Shown here piece by piece: positions 35,801 to 47,800 of a stretch of 64,000 bases of DNA. Under the pieces are notes generated by a model, which saw only the letters and a program-made list of their open reading frames with translations, was not told the DNA's origin and ran no database searches. A program made the position numbers and the translations under genes. Numbering within the stretch: position 1 is the stretch's first letter; every line of letters starts with the position of its first letter. The stretch comes from Littorina saxatilis. Its lineage: Eukaryota > Mollusca > Gastropoda > Littorinimorpha > Littorinidae. The stretch is from positions 45,949,921-46,013,920 of the forward strand of contig NC_090245.1 in assembly GCF_037325665.1 (NCBI RefSeq), given 5' to 3'.

Positions 35801-38800
35801 ACGGAAATGGCAAACAAAGAAGCAAAAGTTGAAGAAGCCCAGGCAGCGAATCAAGAAGGAAAGACTGCTGACGTTGAAACCAAAGCAACGATTGATAAGA
35901 CTAGTGGAAATGAAGTTGTCGGTCAAACTAAAGTGAACATAATTGAGCATCAACAAGAATTGACAACAACCAGTGAGTGACAGTTGGTTCAGTTGAAGTT
36001 GAAAGTTCTCGTTTACGCACCTGTTGACTCTTATGACTTTTTGGCATTTTGGTTTTCATCTTTTACTTCAACCAGTTGAAGCACGCACGTAATGAACCAT
36101 GCAAATTATCAAGTCAATTTGATACCAACACAAAGATGAATCATTCTTTGATTTTCTTTCTACCTGCACAAACCTTTTTTTACATTCATTTAATATCATA
36201 TTGGCACATTTCTATAATTGGTTTGTTTGGTGCATTTGAATTTCTTTTTGTTCTTTCTGTTTTTGCACTGTTTTCACCCATTTGCTATATCATGAAATTT
36301 TGTATTTCAAGCTGGGATTCCATGAGTAATTGAGTTTGGTCCTGTCACAACATGTGTTGCAATGATAGCTTTTATGGAAGCTAACAATCAAGTCAAACTG
36401 GTCATACAATGTTGGCGATTTTGTGAAATTCTATCCATAACATCTGTCTTTTCAAATTTGCAACCACAGATGCACAATGCAGAATATGGAATCCCAGCTT
36501 GATTGCACTATTGGTTTTGGGCACTTTGCTGGCACTCTGAGTTTGTTTCTTTTCTTAGCACGATTTATTGACTTTTAGGACAAGCGATACTGACACCAGT
36601 AAAGTAAGATCCATGTTGACAAAGGAGGTTGTTACTTTTTGGAATAATGCAGTTTAAAAATGATAACTTGAAGACACAAACTGGCTCACAAAGATTACTC
36701 AGTATTACCCAGGTATCATCTATATATCAACTATTTGTTTTTGTGTAGATTTTATGGCGATCTATGAAATAAAGCATATAGCATTCAATTTGACAGGATG
36801 TAAATGTGGCTAAAGGACACGTTTCTGGTTTACATTACTCAAAAACATACCTCAACAAATAAAGTCAAGTTTTGTGTTTTTAACTTTGAGAGCATAGAAC
36901 ATTGTTTTTTTTCAGTGGTTAAAACTTTTTTAAGTTTATTTGTCCAGGTGTAATATTATTAGGTGCCTTTGTCTAATTGTGATGCTTATGGTGTTATTAA
37001 CAAAGTCTTTACAAACTCAGGGTAACTCTTTAGTCTGTTCACCCATATATCTTTCTTTCCCCCTTGATTTTCAGATTTTGATAACAAGCTGTCTGCAATT
37101 GGCTTTGAAAAGTCAGACAAGAGCAGGTCTGGCACTGCCCCACCTGCACCCCCTCCGGCCCCAACCAACTCTGCCAGTACGGGCAAACCTCCCCGCCCCA
37201 CCACCCTCTTTAACATTGTCAGTCAGCAGAAGAAGGGAGGGGTGGCCTCCCCCGCACCTGCTGCGTCCACTGCCAACAAGGCCTGTCGCAAGGTAAAGTT
37301 TGACGACAGCTTTGAGAGTGATGATTCTGATGCCTCCCTGCCAAAGAAACAAGCTCTTCAACAGCATCGGGCTGCTTCCACGCCTGTAGATGACGTCAGG
37401 GAGTCTGATACGACTGAGGATGGTCCAACAGAAGTGACGGAAGATGACAGTGACTGTGAGGTTGTCCTGAGGCGGCCTCGCCCGGGGGCCAATCAGCAGC
37501 GCAAGAAACGCTCCGACGAAGATGACGACCTCAGCTTGAGCGCTTTTGTGCCAGCGTCAGTTCGGCGCCAGAGTATTTTGCCATCCCCTCAGCATCAGAA
37601 GTCTGGCGCTGGAGAGGGTCAGGACACCAGTTTCGGCAGCTTGGACAGCTTTGAAGGGGCCCCTGGTAGGTGATGGTTGTATGTTGGTAATGGTGCTGTC
37701 CCCCTATTGTATGAGTTACTTACAGACATATAACATTACCTGCTATTCCGACTTGGTCGTGTGACTGACGTTTTCTTCCACACGAGATTACGTTGATTGT
37801 CTAACGAAGCCGTCAGGCTGAGTTAGACATCAGCTAATCAAGTGTGGAAGAAAACTCTGTCACACGACCAAGTCGGAATAGCATTTATGTCTCACAGCTT
37901 CAACAGAGGAGTACTCAAGCTTGACAAACCTAAACACAGGAGCAGCCATTGTGGAGAGATCTACTTTTTGACGGAAGTGAACGAACAACTGTGAATGACG
38001 TCTCGGTATATGTGAATGACGTCACAGTCATCGTCACAGTCTGTATCTTTTGAAGCATCCCATTCTTCATGACGTCTTTCTGTGTCTGCATCCGCGAAAT
38101 GTTTGTTCATTCCGGAATCTTTGTCATCTATGTTCAGAACTCTGTCCTTATAGTGTCAGACTAACAGGCCTCCTGAGTGAGCCACTCTCCAAGGGAAGGT
38201 AAATTCGCCTATGGAAACAGTACTGTCGTCTGGGATGCCGTTTTCAGTATTCTGAGCGTTGAAGAATTTGTAAAGAGAAGAAACGATAACAGCAGGAGAA
38301 ATAAAAGTCGTGTGTGCATTTTTGACTCACATGCGAAGCAAAAGTGAGTCTATGTACTCACCCGAGTCGTCCGTCCGTCCGTCCGGAAAACTTTAACGTT
38401 AGATATTTCGCCGGACGTCCGGAAAACTTTAACGTTGGATATTTCTTGGACACTATTCAGTCTATCAGTACCAAATTTGGCAAGATGGTGTATGATGACA
38501 AGGCCCCAAAAAACATACATAGCATCTTGACCTTGCGTCAAGGTCGCAGGGGCCATAAATGTTGCCTAAAAAACAGCTATTTTTCACATTTTTCCCATTT
38601 TCTCTGAAGTTTTTCAGATTCAATACCTTACCTATATATGATATATAGGGCAAAGTAAGCCCCATCTTTTGATACCAGTTTGGTTTACCTTGCGTCAAGG
38701 TCAAGGTCACAGGAGCTCTTCAAAGTTGGATTGTATACATATTTTGAAGTGACCTTGACCCTGAACTATGGAAGATAACTGTTTCAAACTTAAAAATTAT

Positions 38801-41800
38801 GTGGGGCACATGTTATGCTTTCATCATGAGACACATTTGGTCACATATGGTCAAGGTCACTTTGACCCTTACGAAATGTGACCAAAATAAGGTAGTGAAC
38901 CACTAAAAGTGACCATATCTCATGGTAGAAAGAGCCAATAAGCACCATTGTACTTCCTATGTCTTGAATTAACAGCTTTGTGTTGGATGACCTTGGATGA
39001 CCTTGGGTCAAGGTCACATGTATTTTGGTAGGGAAAATGTGTAAAGCAGTTCTTAGTGTATGATGTCATTGCTAGGTTTAGTTATTTGACCTTGACCCTG
39101 AAGGTCAAGGTCATGTAAAGGTCAAGGTCAAGCATGTGAGTCGTATGGGCTTTGTGGAAAGTGTGTGACATATAACTGTATGTCACATGCCGTCATTCCA
39201 TTCTTTCCATAAGCTTACCATCCCAAAGAAGGCAGTAACGTGCCGAAATATCGATTATAGATATAAACGTACCTAACCTGGTTACTGGTGTGTTTTCTTT
39301 TTATTTAGACATATAACATGATTACATCTCTGATTCTGTTTCTGTATCGGTATCCGGGGATGTTGTTAGGCGTTGGACATCACTCATAGTCCGATTAACT
39401 GCCGCAAATGTCCACTAAGAATAATTAATGAGAATTCATGAATATTATAAATGGGTCCTTGTTTCATGCAATGCCTGATTAGAATTTATTAACAGTGTAC
39501 TAACAATTACATTTCTCCTGACTCACCGTTCTGGTTTTTTTTTACTTTGTGTTTTATCATAGCTATATTTATTTACAACCCTAACTATTTATATTGTGCA
39601 AAGCAGTCAGAGAAAACAGTGACGGTTCCTGCATCTGACAGATTAGTAAGAAAACCTTTAGATCCCACTATGGGTCAAGAGGTTCTACATCAGCATATTC
39701 ATCTTGCAGTTCCAACCAATGTATCACCTGCACAGTGAACAAAATTTGTCTTTCTTTCTCAGGAGCACCGCCAGACTTTCACAAGAGCACAGCAGACCTC
39801 GTTGCGCTGGGTCGCAGGCATGCGGAGATGGACAGTTCCAGCAGTCTGACCAGTCAGAGCACGGCCGACAGTAGCTCTGACCTTCAGCATGTGCCACGGC
39901 GCTCTGGATACTGCCCCGAGGACACGGAAGATTCTGTCGACGATCGTGACGCCATTGGAGACTTGTTGGAAGAAGCTATGGACTCTGAGGAGGAGGGGGC
40001 TTCTACTTCTGCCAGGGCACCTGTCCCTGTCATGGTAAGTTGTCTTGTTGGCTGGTTGCTTGTGTCAGTTTGTAGCTGGGACACTGATTTGATCTGATCG
40101 GTCAGTCAGATGGGTCATGCTATCTACCTGCAGCCTATCACTCACCTCGCATACATTACAAATGTATTAACCCTTACACTGGTGCAATTCTGTAACACAT
40201 GTTACATAGCCACTGGTGAATTAACAGAGAGAAAAATAACAAAAAACGGTCATATTGGTTTTCGCATTCATGGGAGGTAATCGGAACCGACCAAACAAAC
40301 TGAGCCAGTAGCGCGACATATGTCGTGACAACCAGTTGACAGTATACGTAAAGTAGCGCGACAACCAGCCTAAGGGTTAAAACAACCTCATTCAACAAAT
40401 TTGGGTGGAATTTACTTTGCTTTGACCAGCTCATTTTCAACTGGGCTGGTCAACATGGTCTACTGAAAGAGTAGATGACATCTTAGTGTAGCCGCCTGTT
40501 GAGGTGAAGTGTGCTTTGACTTTTATATTTTTACAGCAAACCTTGCAACACAAATTCAATATTCACTAACATTGTACCTCTTAGGATTGGAGTCAGTTTG
40601 AAAAAAAACAACCTAGCACTTTCTTTTCTTTGTCATCCACAGCGCAAGAGGCCAAGCCACAGGAAAGCAACAGAAGATGGAAGTATGCCTTTCAGTATCA
40701 ATGAGTACCGTGCCAGCAGGTAAGTACTTGTGTATTAAACTGACCAGTAAAAAAAAAAATTTCTTTTATCAATGACTGCCATATGTCTGCACTATTGCAT
40801 CGTTGCTGTCATTTATTTCATCAAAATGTTTTTGATTCTGTCGGAAAATTACCAGTTTTCTGAACTATTGTATGTGATTTAACAAGCTGATCTCCAACAG
40901 AAATTGATCTCGCTGGGGTTAGTGCAGGAGGACATGAGATGAATAATGACTATGGTATTGCTCATTGTCCTGACAGAAACCTGTAGGTGCTGGAGATGAC
41001 TAATGACTGGTATTGCTGATTGTCCTCACAGAGATAAATAAAGACTATGGTATTGCTGATTGTCCTTACAGAGATAAATAAAGACTATGGTATTGCTGAT
41101 TGTCCTTACAGAGATGAATAATGACTATGGTATTGCTAATTGTCCCCACAGAAACATGCAGGTACTGGAGATAAATAATGACTATGGTATTGCTGATTGC
41201 CCTTACAGAGATGAATAATGACTATGGTATTGCTGATCGTCCTTACAGAGATAAATAAAGACTATGGTATTGCTGATTGTCCTTACATAGATGACTGGTA
41301 TTTCTATTTGTCCCCACAGAAACATGCAGGTACTGGAGATAAATGATGACTGGTATTGCTGGTTGCCCTTACAGAGATGAATAATGACTATGGTATTGCT
41401 AATTGTCCCCACAGAAACATGACTGGAGACAAATAATGACTGGTATTGCTGATTGCCCTTACACAGATGAATAATGACTATGGTATTGCTGATTGCCCTC
41501 ACAGAGATGATTAAATTACATATTCTTACTCCAAATCACATATAGCATTGACACAGTCTGAGATGCTAAGGTCTGAAAACGCTTACCCGTCTAACATTTT
41601 TAAAGGGAAGCAACCCCATCACCAAAAGAGCTAAGAATAGCCATGGTCATGAGCACATACTCTGGGAGTTGCCTCCCATTGGTGTGTACTACGTCACTAC
41701 CTCTATCACCACGTGGCTACAATCATACGACTTTTTCAGCACTGAGGATCAGGTCGTTGATTTTTGGCGCTCTCGTGGCTGTGTGGTTTGGTGTTTGTTT

Positions 41801-44800
41801 GACACCCTCCGGCCACTTACCCATCTTACTTGCCTTCTGCTTCGTTAGTTGGTGAGCTCTTTCCTTTTTGGGTCATTATGTTGTCAGGAATTTTGTTGTA
41901 GTTGCTGATTTTTCGTCCGTTTTTGGACTTGAAAATTTTTCAGTAACTTTTTGTTTGGCCGCCATTTTTGTTGACAGCATGGCTGACAGTGATCAAATGT
42001 GGCAAGGCCGATGTAATGGTGAGGTAATCCTATATTACCTTCTTACTTGCCTTCTGCTTAGTTAGTTGGTAAGCTCTTTCCTTTTTGACTCACATGCGAA
42101 GCAAAAGTGAGTCTATGTACTCACCCGAGTCGTCCGTCCGGAAAACTTTAACGTTGGATATTTCTTGGACACTATTAAGTCTATCAACACCTGATGTGGC
42201 CTGATGGTGTATGGTTACAAGATCTCAAAAAACATGTGCGGCAACTTGACCTCACTTCAAGTTCAAGGTCACAGGGGCCGTAATTGTTGTCTTAAAAACG
42301 ACCATTTTCACATTTTCGCATTTTTTTCTGAAGTTATCGAGAATGGCAACCTTAGCTATGTATGCTATACAGGGCAATGTAAGCCCTATCTTTGGACACC
42401 AGTTTGGTTGACCTTGCATCAAGGTTGCAAGGGTCCTTTAAAGTTGGATTGTATACATAGTTTGAAGTGACCTTGACCTTGAACTATGGAAGGTAACTCT
42501 TCCAAATCTACATATGTGTGAGGGAAATACATTATACTTACAAAAGTGAGTCTATATACTCGCCGACATCGTCCGCCTGCCCTTCCGGGCGTCCGGGCGT
42601 CTCCCCCCCCCCCCCCCTGTCCGTCTGTGAAACCTTTAACATTGTATATTTCTTGGACACTATTAAGTCTATCAACACCAATTGTGGCCTGATGGTGTAT
42701 GGTTACAAGATCTTCAGAAACATGTTTGGCAACTTGACCTCACTTCAAGGTCAAGGTCACAGGGTCCTTCAAAGTTGAAATGTATATATTTTGAAGTGAC
42801 CTTGACCTTGAACTATTGAAAATAACTCTTCCAAAACTACATATGTGTGAGGGAAATACATTAGATCTTCAGAAACATGTTTGGCAACTTGACCTCACGT
42901 CAAGGTCACAGGGTCCTTCAAAGTTGAAATGTATATATTTTGAAGTGACCTTGACCTTGAACTATTGAAAATAACTCTTCCAAAACTACATATGTGTGAG
43001 GGAAATACATTATATTTTCATAATAACTCACATTAGGTTACATATCTTCAAGTTCCAGGTCAGTTTGAGTTAAACTGATATTTGTCAAAAAAGAGAAAAC
43101 AGGCGCCAGACTAGAGAGAAGTCGGAGAACTGACGTTCCTTGTTCGACTCGATCCCCTAATGACCAGCGATTAGCATTTTAGGATGGAGAACCTTTTGAC
43201 ACAGTATGCACCATAACTTGGATGCAATTACTGAATGTGCAACTCACAATGGCATTAGTTTTCTGTAATTATTTTCTTTACTGAATAAATATTGTTTTTC
43301 TCAGTTTTATTGTAAAATTATTCTGAAAGAAAGATCAAGGTCTGTTCAGCATGTGAGTCGTGTGGGCTTTGCCCTTCTTGTTAGTTTCTTTAAAGCCGTA
43401 TGATTGTAGCCACGTGGTGATAGAGGTAGTGACGTAGTACACACCAATGGGAGGTAACTCCCAGAGTATGTGCTCATTACCATGGCTATTCTTAGCTCTT
43501 TTGGTGATGGGGTTGCTTCCCTTTAAAAATGTTAGACGGGTAAACGTTTTCAGACCTTAGCATCTCAGACTGTGTCAATGCTATATGTGATTCGGGTATG
43601 TATATTAATCAAATGAAAATTTACTTTTAACATTTTCGAATAATGACTATGGTATTGCTAATTGTCCTGACTATGGTATTGCTGACTGTCTCTACAGAAA
43701 CATGCAGGTACTGGAGGTGAAGCAGACGATAGTGCGCAACAGTCAATACGCAGGCATGCATGTGAGGGAGGAGGAGGTGGAGATGCCAACAAGACCGCTG
43801 GCTCCCGCTCCAAGACTGTCCCTGCAGGAGAGGATCAAGGTCGGTTTTCAGTCTTAGTCTCCTTAGTATGTAGTGTAGTGTAAATATGACTAGTGTAAAT
43901 TCGACAATGGATATCTGCTTTTTGGCTCACGAAGTGTAGCCTATGCGATCGTAACTTTGTCTGTTTGTGTGTGTGTGTGTGTGTATGTCTGTGGTAGAAA
44001 CTTTAACATTTCCGAGTCTATGTGTGAGTGGTTATCCAAGACTATGGATAAAGCTCGCATAAGATTACGTCACGGTCAAAAGTGTTTGACGTCAATTAAT
44101 GCATCATGACGGCATGCCTCCCTGTAGTCTTTCTCTCTCGCGTGGTGTGTGTGGTCTCGGTCATTGTTATTTTGAGCGGGCCGAGACTATTTGGCTCCCG
44201 CAGTGGGGCACTGCGGTTATGAAATTAAAGGCCCCTCCTGTTTTTGGAACCGCAGGAGCTTTCTAGTTTGCTGTTAGGTAGATTTTGGTTCCTCTTTCCT
44301 GTCATGCTCTCTTTTTCTTCATGAATTCTTTTCTTTTTTCTGCCTTCTTGCTCATTCACCTGTATTTTTTCCAAAAATCTCTTCTCTTGCCGCTTGTCTC
44401 GCGATTCATGTATAGTTTAATCTGTTAGTGTTCTGATGTAAGTCCAGCAGTAGATAGGTTAAGCCTATTTTAACATACTGGAAACTGGTAATCTTCCAGT
44501 AGGTATTAATTTAGTTTTACTAAAGCCTGCTGGGACACAAGTAATGGGTTAGTGCATTTGTAAACAGGAATCGCTTGACAAGTGGCCCCCTTCATCCCCC
44601 CCCTTCCTCGTCCTGATATGGCTCTGCGTAGTCGGCTGGACGTTAAGCAACAAATAAACAAACAAACAAACAAACAAACAAAGACTATTTGGCAGTCGTG
44701 TCCCTGTAAGGCCTAAAAAAAAAATAGGTGTGGTTACGGTAACCCGACCTACCCTATTTTTAGGGGCCGATCCTATAACTTTTTATTACATTTGTCAAAA

Positions 44801-47800
44801 AAAGGAAAAAAAAAGAAAAAAAACGAGTGCAAAAAACGCAATGAAAGCGAAAGCGCCCGAGTCGCACACTTATTTCCCTGTCAAGTAGGTTTAATTTGTA
44901 CACATTAGAAAAAAAAGTTAAAAAAATAAAAAAGTGATTGCCTTCCTACCTACCCTATTTTTTTTGGCTATGTTACAGTAACCACACCTATTTTTTTTTG
45001 TTGGCCTAAGTAGGCTACATGCAGACAGATCTAGATCTAGTGTCTCGCTTTCTTGCACAGTTTCACCTAAGCTTACTGTGTGTGTGGGTGTGTATGTGTG
45101 ACGGAGTGATTGAGTTTGTGTTACTGTTTGTCTATTTCTTACGTGAGCCTTGAAGGCTTCGCCTCTTGTTATAAAAATATTAGATCATCAGTTGTTGTGA
45201 ATTGTAAAACGTCCACGAGCTTTCCAACTGAGCGTGGCTGTCGTCGGGGAGATCCAATATCACCGTATTTGTTTATTTTGTGTACAGAATTGTTAGCATG
45301 TAGGATAAGGGAGAACGGTCAGATTAAAGGAATAGAAATATCAGAAAATACTGAGTGTAAAGTAAGTCAGTTTGCAGACGACACATATGTTTTGCTTGAT
45401 GGAAACAAAATATCTTTTGAAACATTGTTTTATGAGTTAGAATTGTTTAAAGAATTTATCCGGGTTAAAACTCAATTATGATAAAACATGTAACGTTTGG
45501 CTTGGGGAAAAAAGAAATAGCAAAGTAGTGTTTCTCACACATCTGAACATGTGTTGGAATCCTAACAAATTTAAAATACTGGGGCTCTGGTTTAACAAAT
45601 GGTTTGTCAAATATGGCAAAGATGAACATAAGTGATAAGTTTAATGAAGCAAAAAAGTTATTTAATACATGGGCAAAACGGTCAACTACACCGATAGGAA
45701 GAGTAGCAGTCCTGAAATCACTTGTACTGTCCAAACTTGTTTATTTGTGGATCATGCTTCCAAACCCACCAGATACAATTGTCCAACAAATACAACAAAT
45801 GTGCTTTGAATTTGTATGGGATAAAAAAAAGAGACAAAATAAAAAGAACAATGGCTATCCACAAGATAGAAGAAGGAGGTATAAATATTCCGTCCATTAA
45901 GGCTTATATTCATTCCTTAAAACTAAATTGGATGAAGAAAGTTCTGAACACAACATACAATCCAAAATGGAAAGAAATATTATTGATAAGATCCCCTAAA
46001 TTAGCACTGGTGTCAAAGTTTGGAGGGAAATTATTTAACGACTGTACAGTAAATTTGTTTTGGAAAAATGTATTTGAAGCTTATGAAGAAGTTTATTTTA
46101 AAACATGGATTCCGTATCAACAGCTAGTAACGGTTGGATAAAGACGAGTGATGTACATTATTACAATAGTCAATGTATTCCTCTGATTTTTGGGACGTGC
46201 TCTGAAAATGTAAGAAGTAACTTAATATCACATGTGTGTTCAGCTCTGTCATTGCTGTGACTTATCAGTGACAATGCTTTTGAATGTGTAATTATAAATC
46301 TGTGCTTGCCTGAATAAAAAATTGTTGAAAAAAAAAATATATGACTAGTGTTAGGCTGGATTGTGTAAATAATCACATGCATGTTGGTTTATTATTATTT
46401 TGCATTGGTGAGTAAAAAGTTCACATGTTTAGTATCAGCGGTGAAACTTCTCTGTCTGATTTATTTGACTTTTGGTAGGTCTCTGAGTGTGTAATACTTG
46501 ATTCACATGGTTACTAAATATTTGTGGTTAATCAGACTGATTTACTTTCTACAAGGCTTGACCTATCTTTACGAAACAGAATTGACTTCTGTGAATCAGT
46601 AATTAAATCATTTGTGCAAGTGGATGTACCTGAAGCCAGAATTTCAGCAACTTGAGAAGCATTAAGAAAGGTTGGTGCAGGAAAACAAAAACTAAAGATA
46701 TGAAGAAAGGGAGAGTTAAATGTGTTATAATTCCCTGGTATTGTTAGTTCCAATAAAAACTACGGCAGAATGGGAACAACCAAACTACCCCCACAAAAAC
46801 AAAATAACAATGAAAATGTACTCACGAGAAACATGGTCAATAAAATTTAAAAAAGATAAAAACAATACTTTTATCAAAATACCCCTGTTGGAAGTTCTCA
46901 CCGGTTGTGTTGTGCATGACGCAGGAGCTGCAGGAGCTGATCCAGCAAGAGCAGAGTGTGATCATGCAGACCAGCAACGCCCTCAACCAGTGCTGCACAT
47001 CATCATCCTACTTTGCTGGATCCACCGAGCAGGTGGAGTGCAACAGGATTCTCCTCCTCTCTTGTGAGTCACTTTACCTCATTATTAGTACCACCTGTCT
47101 ATGCTTGTAAGTCATTTAGTAGATGTTATGAAATGGAACAGTTGCAGACCGGCCAATGCCGTAATCAGTAGACTTTGTATAAGATTAACAACATTGCCAT
47201 GCTGCATTCTGACTTGTTAACATAAAGAATAAAAAGGTTAAAAATACCTAGCCATATAAAGAATAGAAAGTTAAAAAAAAAACCTAGCTATTGACATCCT
47301 AAATGAAAGAAAACGGGAGTGCATTTTTTTTAGATCTTATCGCAAGTGCATGTCACTTTTCTTCCATTAGAGTAAGCTGCTGGTATGATAATATGTACTG
47401 CAAGATCTGATCTGGAGAAAAGGACTCATGCCTTAAATAATAAATTCCTGTCGTTTAGACCATCTCAGAGGTATAAGTAATGCACACACACACACATACA
47501 CACACACACCAAACAAACAAACAAACAAACAAACAAGAAAACACAATTACCTTGAAATACAAAAAACCACTAGTCCCGTGGGTAGGTTTTGCTGACTTTG
47601 AATATTGATATCCTCTAACAGGCCAGAGACGGCAGGTGTACATGATGGAGATCCAGCGACTGAGAGACACCAAGGTGCTGGATGAATCGGGGGCAGGACC
47701 TAAAGGCTCCCTCACCATCAGCGACATCCGTCTGCCTCTCAAGAAAGAGTTTGTCACCAAGATTGGAACATCACAAGGTGTATAGGCTTTTCTCATTTAT

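Larger units (their letters stand above)
37737..39306 (+). mobile_element. Composite insertion in intron 8 flanked by 13 bp direct repeats
   Basis: The direct repeat AGACATATAACAT occurs at 37,724-37,736 and 39,307-39,319, bounding 1.57 kb. Inside are a palindromic MITE (37,741-37,882) and copy B of the GACTCACATGC family (38,320-39,154). A tail contains the phrase agaaggcagtaacgtgccgaaat, a type seen near 3' ends of several retroelements. The enclosing element's family is not identified. Confidence 0.5.
43921..45170 (+). mobile_element. Hairpin-ended element inserted in the LINE (GGCTCACGAAG family)
   Basis: Begins TTTGGCTCACGAAGTGTAGCC and ends ACGTGAGCCTTGAAGGCTTCGCCTCTTGTTA, with GGCTCACG/CGTGAGCC inverted and a GGC-TTC-GCC hairpin before a CTCTTGTT end. 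This is the same plan as the GACTCACATGC family (TTTTGACTCAC..., GGGCTTTGCCCTTCTTGTTA), so the two families look related. Removing it restores an open LINE frame. It contains a SINE and a MITE. Confidence 0.7.
43897..46338 (+). mobile_element. 5'-truncated LINE with 13 bp target duplication
   Basis: ATATGACTAGTGT at 43,884-43,896 recurs at 46,339-46,351, just after a poly(A) tail. The LINE part is 43,897-43,920 plus 45,171-46,338, interrupted by a nested insertion. Reading across that insertion gives [11 protein letters not shown], then [20 protein letters not shown] and [11 protein letters not shown] (reverse transcriptase), later [20 protein letters not shown] and [20 protein letters not shown]. 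It resembles the L1/Tx1-like clade. There are at least two frameshifts (near 45,455 and 45,830), so it is dead. It lies in anillin intron 11. Confidence 0.85.

Noticed and set aside
41203-41502. 99-codon minus-strand frame with internal repeats
   Set aside because: It is the reverse reading of the splice-acceptor minisatellite.
40930-41510. CRISPR-like array
   Set aside because: The units are tandem copies of an intronic splice acceptor with no unique spacers, in a eukaryotic gene.
45110-46141. Independent reverse transcriptase gene
   Set aside because: It is a frameshifted, 5'-truncated LINE with an A tail and target-site duplication.
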